Positions 9,976-22,272 of a stretch of DNA of 64,000 bases are shown in pieces. The notes under the pieces are model-generated. The model ran no database searches. It was not told where the DNA came from and was given only the letters and a program-made list of their open reading frames with translations. Source of the stretch: Taxawa tesnikishii (nom. ined.) (taxonomy: Eukaryota > Ascomycota > Dothideomycetes > Dothideales). The position numbers were made by a program, and so were the translations under genes. The DNA is taken from contig JAPDRO010000015.1 of assembly GCA_030247885.1 (NCBI GenBank), positions 620,001 through 684,000 on the forward strand. Reading direction: 5' to 3'. Within the stretch, counting starts at the first letter, position 1. Each line of letters begins with the position of its first letter.

Positions 9976-12900
9976 CTACTGCATCCGATCAAACCAACCA
10001 AACACGTCTCCCACGGCCACGATGCTCCACCTTGTGCCACCGACACCAATCAACACGCCCATGACCTCGACGACCAGCAACACAGCCACACCCATCAACA
10101 TCCTGGGCATGAAGATGCGGTACAGCATGAGATGTCTCCTCAACCACGCCGCCTCGACCACTGTCGCGAGCGCTACTGCCATGTAGAACAGGACATGAGT
10201 GGCCATGGCCTGCGCCACCTGACCCAGCAAGCCCGTCTGTCTCGGTGGGATCTTCCACATCACGACCGCGGGCACGGCGAGCGCGCACAGGATCTGCGGC
10301 GCAAAAGTGTTGAGGATCACGAGCAGTGGGCTCCAGGGGTACGTGATGCTCTTGAGCGGGATGAAAGCGCTCTCCCACTGGATGGAGGCGAGGGTCGCTT
10401 GATGACCCGTCTTGAAGTAGTAGAAAGAGCCGAGGAGTGCGAGGACGGTTGGGCCCAGGGGCGAGCCGCGCAGGTCGTTGGCGTCAATGATTTCGAGCAG
10501 GTTGAGGATTGAGATGAGGCAGAGGGAAAGAGTTCCCTGGCCCATTGGTTTCTGGAGTAACAGCAGGGCGAGCGCCCAGATCGTTACGAGCAGGAAGTAG
10601 CGTGTGCCGTGCGTGTTGGCATAGCCGAGGATGATGAGCTTGGACCTGGGCTGAGGAGCGGCACGAGGCAAGGGAGTGAACACAGGAGCGGTGGGATCGG
10701 ATTCATCCAGCGATTCCGAAGCTGGGGCAGTCGCTGCTGGGGCAGGGTCGGCTGCCGCTTGCTCGACGCCGATGAATGGCGTGGCCCAGACGTAGGTAGA
10801 GTAGCCGGCTGCGTAGGCAATTGCGAGCACCACTTGAGCGATGGTCACACGCGTGCTTTTCAACGTGCTGCTGGAGACGGACGGGAACCAGTTCCCATCG
10901 TCTGCTGCATCGACCAGCCAGTAGGCAGACGAGATGAGCAAACCAATCCGGAAAGCAAAGCCAATCCAAACAACAGCTGAGCCCTGATAATTCTTTGACC
11001 TGTCGTAGAAGTCACGCACAACACTCGGAAGGAATACTGCCACCACGACAGGTATGGCCAGCTGCCATGTGGCGGACGTGGATGAGGTGGCCGAAGCGTA
11101 GTATGTCGACTTGCAGTATGGCATCTGTTCCTCGCGGCAGAGTCTGGACAACGAGGCGATGCGAGTGATGACGACAAACGAGATAGAATGCCAAGCACCA
11201 AGCAGACGTTCCTGTGGGTCGTCAAGGCGAAGGGAAGAAGCCAGCGTAAGAACGCCAATGGTACATAAAAGGTATAAGAGAAGCTCGTCCTCCCAGATGG
11301 TGAAGGAGTTGGATGCAAATCCAATGCAAAGAAGAGTAGTCGATACAACACAGATCCATCCCCACAACGTTGCGGGGATCGGTAATACAAGCCTGCGTCG
11401 GGCAGAAAACAATCCGGAAACGACGCCAGCAATGCCGCTGATTCCCGTGGAAAAGACAATGGTATGAGCGGAGGGAAGGCCTGGGATAAAGGAAAGTAGC
11501 ATGCCGATCGCGGTGCCCGTCACGGAGCCAGCCAGTCCGCGCAGCAGCAGGGTAGGCACGACATGCGTAACATCACTCGCAATGCCTCGCGCAAACATAG
11601 CGAGGACTAAGAAGCTGCTAAGCAAGAGAACAACTCCGGTAGACATGCTTGAGAGGTCGAACCGAGCCCACAGGCTCCGGCACACACGCAGGTTTTCCGC
11701 CTGATATGCGGCGAACCTGTCATAAGCGTCTTTCCACAGCCTCGCGGATGGGGCTTTGGCTTCCTGAACGAGTCGCCATGCTTCGGTAGCAGAGTTCCAA
11801 AGTGGTACAACTGGGGACGTTGCCGCGGCGTCGAAATTTCTTGCAGCCGCGTAGCGCTCCTGATAGCGACTAATTTGAGCCGCAGTCAAGCGGTTCACTT
11901 CAGCGAGGTTCTTGTAATCTTTGCCTTTGTTCCCAATGAAGGCTTCCTCAATCGGACGACCGAGGTTGTTGAAGGGAATTGGCATTCCCAGCAACAGCGA
12001 AAGCGTTGGTACAAGATCGATCTGGCCGACAGGTCTCTCCTTAGCTGTAGAGGGTGGCTCAAGCAACGTCTTGTCGCTACGCCCGAAGAGTCCTCGCTTC
12101 GAATACATCCACACAGCGGCTTGGACCTCGTCATCCGATTCTCCCCGTGGTCGCCCTTTGCGTCCATGCCATGGTCTCCCATCACAACCAGTAGCGTCTC
12201 GCCGTCGATCACCTCCATGATCCTGGTGAAGACGTCGTTCATCTGGTTCAGCTTCTCGGTCATAGCAGGATGGTCGGGTCCGTAGCGGTGTCCGGCATGG
12301 TCAACGCCCAGATAATGGCCAAAGATGACATCCCATCTACTTGCGTTGGCAGGTTCCAGGAGCGGGAAGAGGTGCTCGTTCACGCCGTTATCCACGGTAT
12401 GCAAATCCCACACGTTGAACGAGTCATAAGGACGTGTCAATTCCGGATCGAAGTAACCCGGGAAGAGCGAATGCCACGTATCATCTCCCAAATGCACAAT
12501 TCTCTTGCTCGCATTTCGCAATTGCGCCACCAAGTTATCTTCATCTATCGCCGTTCCCGCAAAATTCGATCCCGCGTCAATGAACGTGGGCAGCGTCCCG
12601 GTGGTAAGCCCCTTGAGCCGTTGTAGGGTGGTAGTAGGAGGATCCGCAATGAAGGGGAGCAGGAAAGCGTTCTGAGGTTGAGCAACAGCCGTATCCCAGA
12701 AGATAGGCAGCGAGTTGTGGAAGTGGTGAGGAGACTCTTCGGGGTGCTGTGGTTTGAACGGAACAGTAAAGTCGTAGCGGAGAGCGTCGACTATGATAAT
12801 GACCGCCTTGTCGAAAGACTTGGGGTGCCAGCAACCTCGGTCCGCTGAGCCAGGCGAGTAGCCGTTGTCAAGTGCTATAGGCGGTATGGCGCATTCTGAC

Positions 12901-13198
12901 TTGTAATCCAAGACTAGCCGAGTGAGCAGGAAACCGCTGAGGAAAAGGTAGATACCAAGGACATGCAGGATACTATCTGCTGGTTAGCACTAGGAAGCGT
13001 TAATCGGACATGCTGAACACACAGAAGAAGAGAGAAGAATGCTATGAGCAAACCGTGGGAGACTTTGAATAGCACCTCTCGCTGCTTGTTGGTATTCTTG
13101 GCGTCTTCCTCCAGCTTCAGTCTCTTCTCGACCGCCTTCGCATTGGCTGCTTTCACCGTGTTGCCCTTAGACGGGGCCCGAGGTTGGCCATTATCCAT
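9976..13198 (-). CDS. GPI13: GPI ethanolamine phosphate transferase 3 (Gpi13/PIG-O), one frame break
   Basis: Endoplasmic-reticulum enzyme that adds ethanolamine phosphate to the third mannose of the GPI precursor, the group later joined to proteins. Start at 13198 (MDNGQPRAPSKG). A short intron of about 44 nt (about 12977-13020) sits inside the first membrane helix. The lumenal alkaline-phosphatase-like domain shows IIIVDALRYDF (first metal site), TTGTLPTFIDAGSNF (family position of the nucleophile region), DHAGHRYGP and VVMGDHGMDAKGDHG. The last ~600 residues are strongly hydrophobic with many membrane helices, as expected. The frame breaks at 12143-12146 (G4 on the coding strand) directly in the conserved GDHGGESDDE motif; one more G restores it and gives a ~1059-residue protein, the normal size. 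The promoter side is shared with no close neighbour. Confidence 0.93.
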
Positions 13199-14076
13199 TA
13201 GGGAAGAGAAGACCACCTGTCTGGCATTGAGAATATTATGATTGTTGTAGAACAAATAACAATTTGATGAGGGGTGAAAGTCGAGAGCTAGCTCCTCTAA
13301 ACTGTGGGCCGATAAACACCGAGCGTTCCCCTGTGGGTCATCAAGGGTCCTCGTATCACATGTGAAACGAATCGCACGGCGTATGTTGACAGAACACGTA
13401 CTACGACAGCAACCGACAGCAGCAAAGAAACTTGTTCGTGGATCATGGAAGCGTTCTCCATTTGCGCGTCTACTGCTTGTAATGCCGAAGCAGGAGCACT
13501 CGGGTATATCTGTTGTACTATAAAATACACACACTACACAAAAAGTGTCTTGTATCAAACCAAGAAGTGAAGCCAAAGTGCCAGCAAGCCACCCTCTCTT
13601 TCCTCTTTTGACAACCCAATCCCCTTGCTTGACGGAAGAGAAAAGTAAAACGGGTGAGCAAAGACTCGAAGGCCCGCAAGAAGACATTAACAATACGAAA
13701 GGAATCCATGCTCAGGCTTCTTAGGTGAGCCAGTAAGCATTGCGCCTTGCCGAGTTGACAGGAGCAGTATCAGCCCGTGATCCATCCCTGATCCGGTGCC
13801 GAGTATAGTAAAGGCTGAATGTACGGGCATTGTCGTGATGCGCGTGTGCATCTGCCGTAAGTATGATAGAAGTGCCAGGTCGAGGCACACGTGGAGAAAG
13901 GAAATCCGAAAGCCGAGAAAGGAAAAGAGAATCGACGAAGCAGCGCAGGGTAAGTCTAGTGGGTCGTTACGGTGTCTGATGAGGGTCGTCGTAGTTTTGG
14001 TGCGCAGTACTGAAAAGGTTCATTCGTGGTATGGTCTAGTGCCAGCGGGCCTCGACCTCTTTTTCCTTGAGGCCAC
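13199..14076. other. Intergenic
   Basis: About 880 bases upstream of GPI13 and downstream of the 14077 gene, both on the minus strand, so it should hold the GPI13 promoter and the neighbour's 3' end. Open frames here are short and overlap on both strands. Nothing else supported. Confidence 0.45.
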
Positions 14077-14586
14077 CTATCCGGTCAAGGTCGAGCGATT
14101 GGAAGCGGTCCGATTCGCTCTGTTGGTATGGGGAAGGTTCTCCGTGACAGGCTCCATGCCGACGCTGTGCTCTCCAACGCGAACAACAACAACACGACCA
14201 GACTGACGCTTGCCGGCGTCGTCGACTTCTTCGGGAAAGGTAATGCGGATTTCAGGGATGGGGCTGGTGGGTGGGCTGCTCGAGTTGGCGATCAGGTTCT
14301 GCTTCTCCTGGTAGACGTAGATTGACTCTGAAGGCTTGAGGGTGAAGTGACGGCTTCGACCATGGTTGGACGGTGCGGAGGAGCGCTTCTCCTCATACAC
14401 GGGAAGGCCATGATGGTCGTTCTGTTGCCTCCTCCGGTTCCGGATGAAATAAAGGCCAATGACTGAAACCAATGCGACAATGACAAGAACCAGCAAGACA
14501 ATCAAAAGGTCGGCCATGGTCGGAGTCAAAGTGGACGATGAGTCGGAATCGTCGCGGGTGACAAGCTTCATGAAGGTAGTCTGCAT
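14077..14586 (-). CDS. Single-pass membrane protein, conserved but uncharacterised
   Basis: Intronless frame of 169 codons. The N-terminal ~24 residues are Ser/Thr/Asp-rich; one membrane helix follows (LLIVLLVLVIVALVSVIGLYF), then a basic stop-transfer patch (RNRRRQQ) and a ~110-residue tail. The tail carries the compact segment YQEKQNLIANSSSPPTSPIP followed by an acidic/hydrophobic patch (EIRITFPEE) and a basic, valine-rich patch (RQSGRVVVVRVGEH). That ordered segment resembles a motif I recall from unnamed proteins of other filamentous ascomycetes. Topology is probably N-out, C-in by the positive-inside rule. A second in-frame Met at 14571 (MKLVTRDD) and a third just before the helix are alternative starts. 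The function is unknown; a receptor-like or adaptor role would be guesswork. Confidence 0.7.
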   Translation of the reverse strand: MQTTFMKLVTRDDSDSSSTLTPTMADLLIVLLVLVIVALVSVIGLYFIRNRRRQQNDHHGLPVYEEKRSSAPSNHGRSRHFTLKPSESIYVYQEKQNLIANSSSPPTSPIPEIRITFPEEVDDAGKRQSGRVVVVRVGEHSVGMEPVTENLPHTNRANRTASNRSTLTG

Positions 14587-17500
14587 TTTGAGAAACGAGT
14601 GGCAGTCTTGATAAGATGAAGCCGTCGTTATGAATGCGTCGTCGTATGCCGGTCCTTCAGGAAGTATATGAAATAGTCCGACTTGGCAGGCAAGAGGATT
14701 AGCGGGGATAGAGGGTATCTGTACAGTGAATCCCAGCCATTAGCAAAGTGGTCTGCATGCACGATGCCTAGTGCATTCTGCTCGCCCTGCTTCACAGGTG
14801 CTATCGCGCATAATGAAACATGCTGGTGCGTAAGGATGTGCATTCAACGTTGGAGAGGCTGGGGTGTTGAGCGGAATTCTGATGTCGGGTCTCCGCATAC
14901 CTTTCAAAGTGTCGCAATCGATGGCAGGGGCAAGGAACGGCGGGATGCTAACGAGCGGAACGCGTACAAACAGCTAAACGAGTGAAGCTGATGTCGCTGA
15001 GAGGAGAAGGAGCGAAGGGAGTCGAGGATTGTCCGCGCAAGGAAGGCAAGGAAGCAAGCCTTTCAGCGTGAGGAGTGTTCGCTGATGCGAGGAGGAACTC
15101 GGGGATTAATGTTTTGACAGTCTGCCAACAAGCCTGTGCCCTGCAGCCCTGGGCGCCGGAGATGAGGTGTCTAAGCGCGCGGGCAGCCGTTACGCCGTTA
15201 CCGTTGGGCCACTAGCAGGGCCTGCATCAGCGCATATCGGAGTAACGTTAGGGAGCACCTGTATGCACACACAGTACGGAATACGGTGGCGGTCCCAAAT
15301 CGAAAAAGAAGATCATGATGAAGATGCTGATAAATGGTTGGGCGAAGTCAAGGAAGGGTCTGCTGTTGGCCGAGTGCAATCCGACCGTGCTGATCTGAAA
15401 GTTTGGTCTATCCGAAATGTATTATCCTTGGAGCGCAGATCAGGCACGCAGACGCTATTCAACATCCAACATGCGTGTCCCTCCTTAATCCCATATCTTC
15501 TACTAACTTACTGAGGAATGAGTTAAAGCCAATCGCTTTCCTTCCTTCCCAGCCTCAATCTCTCCCACGGCGAGCGTCATCTGTACCAGCCTCGAACACG
15601 CGCCGTGGCTGGCAGAAACGAGAGATCCTCCCGTGAGTCTGGTGGCCGACGTTTATAATCATGTGCGCTCCGGACCCAATGAATCTGTATTTGCACACAT
15701 CCATCTCCAACGATGCCATCTTCGCGTGGCTCTGAGTGAGATTTGGTTCTGTTACGGTCCAATGGTCTTTGTCGTCAGCATCGTCATTTGCCATTACAAT
15801 GCGCAGCAGAGCCTGCTGGGAAATGAGGCCCCATCCCCATCCTGCTCACGGACTCGAAGACCAAGGCTGGCATGACGACGCTCTCATCAACTGTTATCCA
15901 TGTTTATCCGTCATCACAAACTCCCGTCAGGAATTGCACCCAGACATAGACGTTTGACTCCCACACCGACAGCCCTGTTATCCGCATGGGAACCGTAGCC
16001 GTTGAAATGGCACCGTTGCGACTCATAAACTGCCGATATTCCTGATGTTGTTGCTATTTCCAAATATATATTTTCTCCACATCTTCTGCTGGTTCACTCG
16101 TGATAATTTAGGGAGAAGAAACTCTGCAATGGGAAAGTGATTAGTCCATGTAAGGACAGCAGCTTACAGTTCGATGAAAACTTGATGGCGCGTTTGTTGG
16201 CAAAACGATCAGGCAAACAACAGCATGAGAGAGAATCAACAACACAAACAACAAGCAGTCTCTTCTGGTGGACGCAAGTCACGGTTCTTGTGTTGTTCTG
16301 AGTATGCTACAACCTCTGTCATCCGATGACACCCATTCCTTCCCAACTGGAAATCTTCAAGGAATTGCTGGTTCGCACGAAACTGGAACCCTGGGTGGAA
16401 CCACGAACCGTGGACCACTTCAACAGCGCTTCCGCAAGCGACCCCAAAAGAACGCGTCAGTGCAGGCTTCGCTTCCCATGACATCCAAAAAGCTTGCTGA
16501 CCCTCGATGGACGGGACGTGCGCTTCTGGCCACGACGAAGACTCGTCCGAAAGTTGAGACGCGAATCACGCTCTCCATATCTAGCGAGTACCAAGTAGTG
16601 TCGCGGATGAGTATCTCTCCGGCCTACTTGTGTCTGCAGGAACACCCGTGAAAGCCCATGAGCGGCACGCTGTTTCGAAACATGTCACCTTTTCTCCACA
16701 TACACTAGCATCCAGGCATACCAACCAATATTGCACTGCATCCGCACTGTAAACTACCTAAGATGCAACTCGTTGTGCTGAGGCAGTGGGCGGATATCTA
16801 GAGCAGTGCTCGAGAGCATTATTCAGTTGATTTGACTTTACCTCTTTTGCCAGCTACGTATATCATGGCGAGGAACCGGAAGACAGTCTCCCGCAACCCG
16901 GTGGCTCTTATCCAGTGCCCTTGTCAATCGTTGTGATGGAAGGGTTCTCGCTTGCGCTCCGCTAAGCTTTGTAAGTGAGTACCGCGAGTCAGAAGTCTTC
17001 ATCCGAGACATGGTAGCATGGATCTGGACTGCAAATCCATCAAAGACCAGAGAACCCGCCTGCTGCTGACCTTCCGAGCATAAAGAGACCTTAAAGGACG
17101 ATCTCCGTGACGCAGATACGCAACGAACGGTCAAAAGTCCGTGTCTGCCCCTTTGTGGCTTCTATACCACCGCATCAATAGTGCGGAGGAAGCAACGATG
17201 ATGAACAACACACGATATTTGTCAATGTCTTTTCGTCACGTGCGTCACCAAGTCTGAAACATAGACATTGCTGTACGACGTGAATGCAAGTCATAACGCA
17301 GCGGTGTGCATCCATACGAGATTGCTAGCAAGGATGCCGTGCGAAATTCCAAGGAATGTGGATACAGAAGCGCTTTATCCGATAAAGCAATGAAGAGGAG
17401 AGGGCTGCTTGGCTTTCACAAAGCAGCCAAGGGCAGTACCCGCACAGAAACCACACGATAGTCATTCGTCGCTTGTGGCGCAATCGGCGTCGAGCATCTC

Positions 17501-19072
17501 CAATGATTGCTCTGCGGCTCATGGAGCCTGCAGGTAACCATGCTGCAGGGCTGCGTGGAAGCAGATTGGAGACTTCCAAATACCGGTGAGGCTGCTGGTC
17601 GGACGAATATCAGGCAGAGTCTCTGCACAAACGCATCGTGGTAAAGGCGACTTGCATGATATGGAGATGAGATGTTCATCATCGACAAACAGCGATGCTC
17701 CTCATGCTGGTTTTCTGCCGGCCGGCACGCAGCACCGACGGATCTTCAATTCTTCGAACAAAAGATCCGGAGAAGGAAAACGCCCACGGCGGGCTCGCGG
17801 GGAAGTTTGTGCCCTGTGGTGCAACGATACATGGGGGCTGCCTAGAATCGACCCACAAAGGCAGTGGCTCATCTCGCGACACGCCAGGAAAGGTCAGTAC
17901 CGGGTGTCTCAAAGATTGGTGACTTGTCATATGCAGCTTTTGACAAGGATTGGCGGCCAGAGGCATCAGCGGCGTGGTTGGGGTGAGCGGTCAGCAGGCG
18001 GCACAGGGAGATGCCTGTCTGGGAGAACGCTTTGAAAGTCTCGTTTCCTGCAGGCTGCGACGCACAACATGTGCGACGCGGTTAGTTTGTGTTGGTCTCG
18101 GTCGAGTTGACATGAGCAAGCCATCAACTACTTGTACGGCTCTTTGGGTGGGATAGCAATAGATTCATTAGTGAGATAGTCGGCGACTGCCCCGGATCCA
18201 CTGGCGATTGCGTGCCCTTCTAACGCCCGCTATACCCTTTTCGGGCGAGCTTGTAACAAAGTTACATGGGGACAAGCAAACACCCGTCCCGTGGTAGAGC
18301 CCTGAAGTCTATCACAAGCTGCGCATAGATAATATTATCTCAAGCCTTACCAACAATCTACCACGCTCCCTTCCACTCTTGCTGCTGCACTCTTTTACAC
18401 GTGACGCCAGGAGCATCTCTCTCCCTCTCTACTGTGGATTTTCTTGCCCTCAGCTGTTTCCCAGCAACACTCTTCTCCATTCCTCTTGGACATACGCTGT
18501 CCCATCCCTTGCGTCTGACAGCGCTTCCGAATCACCAGTTTCACCACACCGTCTCCGCGTACGGCCCACGACTGAAAAGCCTCAGTGCCTTCGATGCGAC
18601 CCACGGACCCGCCTGTTGACACCCCAGGGCCAGTCGGCGCAGGACAGGCATCTTCCGCTGCTTGTTGAAATTACATACTTCACATATCTTCCCTGGCGTC
18701 CTGCAGGCACCGTACATATCAAGGGACTGTTCCTCTCAAACCCTTCACCCAGCTAGCACCTGGATCCTATCTCCTGCCATATATTGTCCATTCCGTTTGT
18801 ACATGAACACTGCATTGTGCGCCGTGCCTGCAACTCTCCGGTAACGACCAACTCCACCGCAACGCCTGTAGGTGCGAGTCATCCGTCATTCATGCAGCTG
18901 CCTTATAGCATGCATTTGCTGACAACCTGCAGCGTTCCCATCTGTGCGACCCCGCGACACATAGTCCAGTCTTAGACGCTCTATCCTTCACACTGCTATA
19001 CCAAGCTCAGCCCCCGACACACATCCTTTCGCCCACCGTACTATTACCACACTCCCTACATAATTTGCAATA
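14587..19072. other. Large gene-free region; right end is a pyrimidine-rich leader
   Basis: Nearly 4.5 kb without a supported gene. Open frames are short, overlap on both strands and lack domains or splice structure. From about 18350 to 19072 the plus strand becomes pyrimidine-rich (runs of CTCTCTCC, CCTTCCACTC) with several upstream ATGs, which fits the promoter and long 5' leader of the Pumilio gene at 19073. No tRNA, repeat array or transposon terminus was found. Confidence 0.5.
18350..19072 (+). promoter_or_regulatory. Probable promoter/5' leader of the Pumilio gene
   Basis: CT-rich tract on the coding strand with short upstream open frames (for example 18379-18756 and 18784-18975) before the ATG at 19073, whose context is CAATAATGT. 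CT-rich tracts often mark transcription starts in filamentous fungi. The upstream ATGs could act as uORFs if transcription starts early. No individual factor site is claimed. Confidence 0.35.
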
Positions 19073-22000
19073 ATGTCTTCGCTTGGCGAGAGTAACGACG
19101 GCGCGCGCACCATCGTGAGTCTCCTTAGTCAAGAGTTGGAAGTTATGGGACATCGCAAAGCTGACCATTGCGCTCAGACAAGACCAAGCCCAGCAAGCGA
19201 GCTTTCCAGTCTTGGACAGCAGAACAACGTCCGAGGAGTCCCCACTCACTCTATATCCTCGACTTATAGTAGCAAGCCGTGGGGAAGCATATGGAGCACT
19301 CCTTTTGGCAGCGGACTAGGTTCGTCTGCTGCCACTAGGGAGAACTCCCGCTCAAGAGGCATGTCGCGTGATAACATACTTGGCCAGGACGTGCTAACAG
19401 ACACAGAAACATTCGCCAAGGCAGGAACTGATGAGATTGAGGGTAAGACCGGATCGGGCTCCCTCGTTGATTCATCCGTCCCGTCCGAATGGCCTTCCCG
19501 AACCCCTTGGTCCAAACGGGATGATTCTAACTCAAGACCTGCGACGCGAATTCAGACGTCCGACAACACGTCGCTGCAGCAAGAAAGGAGTAATGGCCTT
19601 CGCCTTGGGCAGACCTTTTCCACAACCACAGCCAGTGCCTCAACCTATCCACAACGTCCGACGGCTATCAATCTCAACCTCCACACGAACACTGCATCCA
19701 GACCTCATTTTGGCGCCAACTTCACGAGCCCCGTGACTTCGCGACACAGTGACCGTCCACCGAACGTCTATACAAAGTTCGATCGGCCGAAGGATGTGCC
19801 GGTATCGCGCAACGCCGACTCGCCACTTTCTGCATGGCACGACGGGCAGTCAGTACAATCGCCGTCGGAAGAACGCAGGAGTGCTGCAGGCTCAAGCTAT
19901 TTCGGTGGTGCCAGTGTTCCACAATCTCGCAATGGCAGTTTGCCTCCTTCCCGTCATAGTGATGAGGCGCCACCATTTCCCACTAGCGCTCAATATTCTG
20001 CTTACGGCCAAATCCAACCAAGTACGTTCCGTCCGAACGGCCAACACAACATGTCTCGGCAGAGCACAGCTGGTTCTGAACGGTTCGACAACCAGATGTT
20101 GCCACAGTTCGGACAGTTGGCGCTTGAGAATGACACTCGCAGTCTTGTAGCGCAGAGGCCTTCCATCTCTATGCCATCCAATGGCTTCCCCGGCCAATTC
20201 TCTAATCAGCAAACCTTCTCACCATCGGGTGGATCTGGCTTCTTGGATAGCACCAACGGCATGGTGCCGGACAGTGATGTTGAAGAGGTCGACCGGATTG
20301 GTTTCGGTTCTTACGCAGTCGGCTCCTACCCGGGTCTCACTAATGGACATTCTGAATATCGTGGTAGGGTACTCAACAACAACAACAACAACTGCTCCCC
20401 AACAAACGGTCACGCCCATGATTTCCGTCAGAATGGCATCCACCAAAACGGCTCATCCTTCTCTCGCACGTTAGACCCTACCCGCTCTTTCCAGATGTTC
20501 AATGGAGCTGTCAGTCCGTATGGGAACGGCCGTTCCACTACAGTGGTGGATCCCAGACTTCGCAATTTGCAGGACCAGCAGTTGTATATCCAACAGGGCG
20601 TGGCTCAGATGATGGCGAGCCAGCTTCGCCTCCCTCAAGGGTATGGCAATTTCTACCCCTACGGCGTTCCGAACGGCCTTTCACTGAATGGTGTATCTCC
20701 CTACATGAGCATGCAACCGGTGGTGATCATGGATCCCAAGACCGCGGTCGAAACGGACGTGGACAATGAGGTGTCACACTGGAGGAGCACACTTCTTGAT
20801 GAGTTCAAACAGAATGCTAGCAAGATGACCAAACGCTACGAGTTAAAGGTGAGTTTGTTCATCGTCCCCAAAAACATCACCAAACTAAGCGTGGACCTGC
20901 AGACTATTGAGCATCATGTCGTCGAGTTCAGCGGTGACCAGCATGGCTCGCGCTTCATCCAGCAGAAGCTTGAAACCGCCAACAGCGAGGAGAAGGACCG
21001 CGTGTTCAACGAGATTCTGCCTGAAGCGTACAAGCTCATGAGGGATGTGTTCGGCAACTATGTTATCCAGAAGTTCTTTGAGCACGGCTCGCAGGAGCAG
21101 AAGAAGATCCTCGCCTCGCAGATGAGGGGCCGTGTTCTTGATCTGTCCATGCAGATGTACGGTTGCAGAGTGGTGCAGAAGGTGAGTCCTGTGTCCCGAA
21201 CCTCGTATGTCGTCATGTAAGAGGCTAACAGGTAATCAATCAGGCTCTTGAAACGATCCTTACCGAGCAACAAGCCATGCTTGTCGGCGAGCTCCAAAAC
21301 AGCGTCATCAAGTGCGTGAAGGACCAGAACGGCAATCATGTCATCCAAAAAGCCATTGAACACTGTCCGCCTCACCTTATCGCCTTCATCATCGACGCTT
21401 TCATCGGCCAAGTTCAGAGCCTCAGCATCCACCCATACGGTTGCCGCGTCATCCAGCGATGTCTTGAGCGTTGTGATGCTTGGGCTAAGCGCCGGATCAT
21501 GGACGAACTGCATCAAGGCATGTCTAGCCTGGTCGGAGACCAGTTTGGCAACTACGTCGTCCAGCATGTAGTCGAGCACGGCCAAGAAGAAGACAGGAAG
21601 AAAGTACTCTCCTTGATCTTTGCCAATCTTGAGGGCTACAGCATGCACAAATTTGCCAGCAACGTCGTCGAGAAATGCCTGCAGCACGCACCAACTGAGT
21701 ATCGTGTGGACTTTCTGAAGGCGCTCCTCAACGCAAACAAGCGCAACGGGGAGAGCCTGATTGTGCAGCTGTGCAAGGATCAGTATGGCAACTATGTCAT
21801 CCGTAAGCATTGGTATTTTGTGATGCTTCTGTGCCGTTCTAACCACATCTGCAGAAACCATGCTCGATATCCTGGATCGTGACAACTTCATGTACTTCAT
21901 GGAGACCTTGCAGCCGGAGATGGTCAAGGCGAAGCGTTCCGGCGGCGGAAAGACCATTCAAGCTGTGAGTGTGGCACTTTTTCATACTTCTTCCCTGTGC

Positions 22001-22272
22001 CATGTCAACGAGACTGATGACCGTTACAGATCGAGAAGAAGATGCACCGCTTCGGCACACCGTTCGGCTACGCGCAACTGAACGTTCCGGGTCCTTACAG
22101 CTCCCACAACATCTCGCGTAACATGTCCAACAACACGACGCCACCATCCTTGACTGCTGATACTCGGAGCTTGCAGACGAGCTCGCGCTCCAGTGTCAAC
22201 GGTGACGCTGTCGAGGGCGCAGCCAACAGCCGCAAAGGGTCCGAGGGCGAGCAGGGCGTCAGCCTCGCCTAA
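19073..22272 (+). CDS. Pumilio-family RNA-binding protein, Puf3-like
   Basis: Sequence-specific 3'UTR-binding protein; Puf3 relatives control mRNAs for mitochondrial proteins. Six exons: 19073-19114, 19178-20848, 20903-21181, 21244-21802, 21855-21964, 22030-22272, summing to exactly 968 codons, with no frame break. The first ~580 residues are Ser/Asn/Gln-rich and include an Asn run (20374-20392). The C-terminal domain has eight PUM repeats whose base-contacting cores read in order GSRFIQ, GNYVIQ, GCRVVQ, GNHVIQ, GCRVIQ, GNYVVQ, ASNVVE and GNYVIQ. By the established code this equals human PUM1 and predicts binding to UGUA(U/N)AUA. After the repeats comes a ~90-residue Ser-rich tail ending GVSLA. 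Introns 1 (63 nt) and 2 (54 nt) are multiples of three without stops, so retention would keep the frame. The assignment to Puf3 rather than another Puf is inference. Confidence 0.93.
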
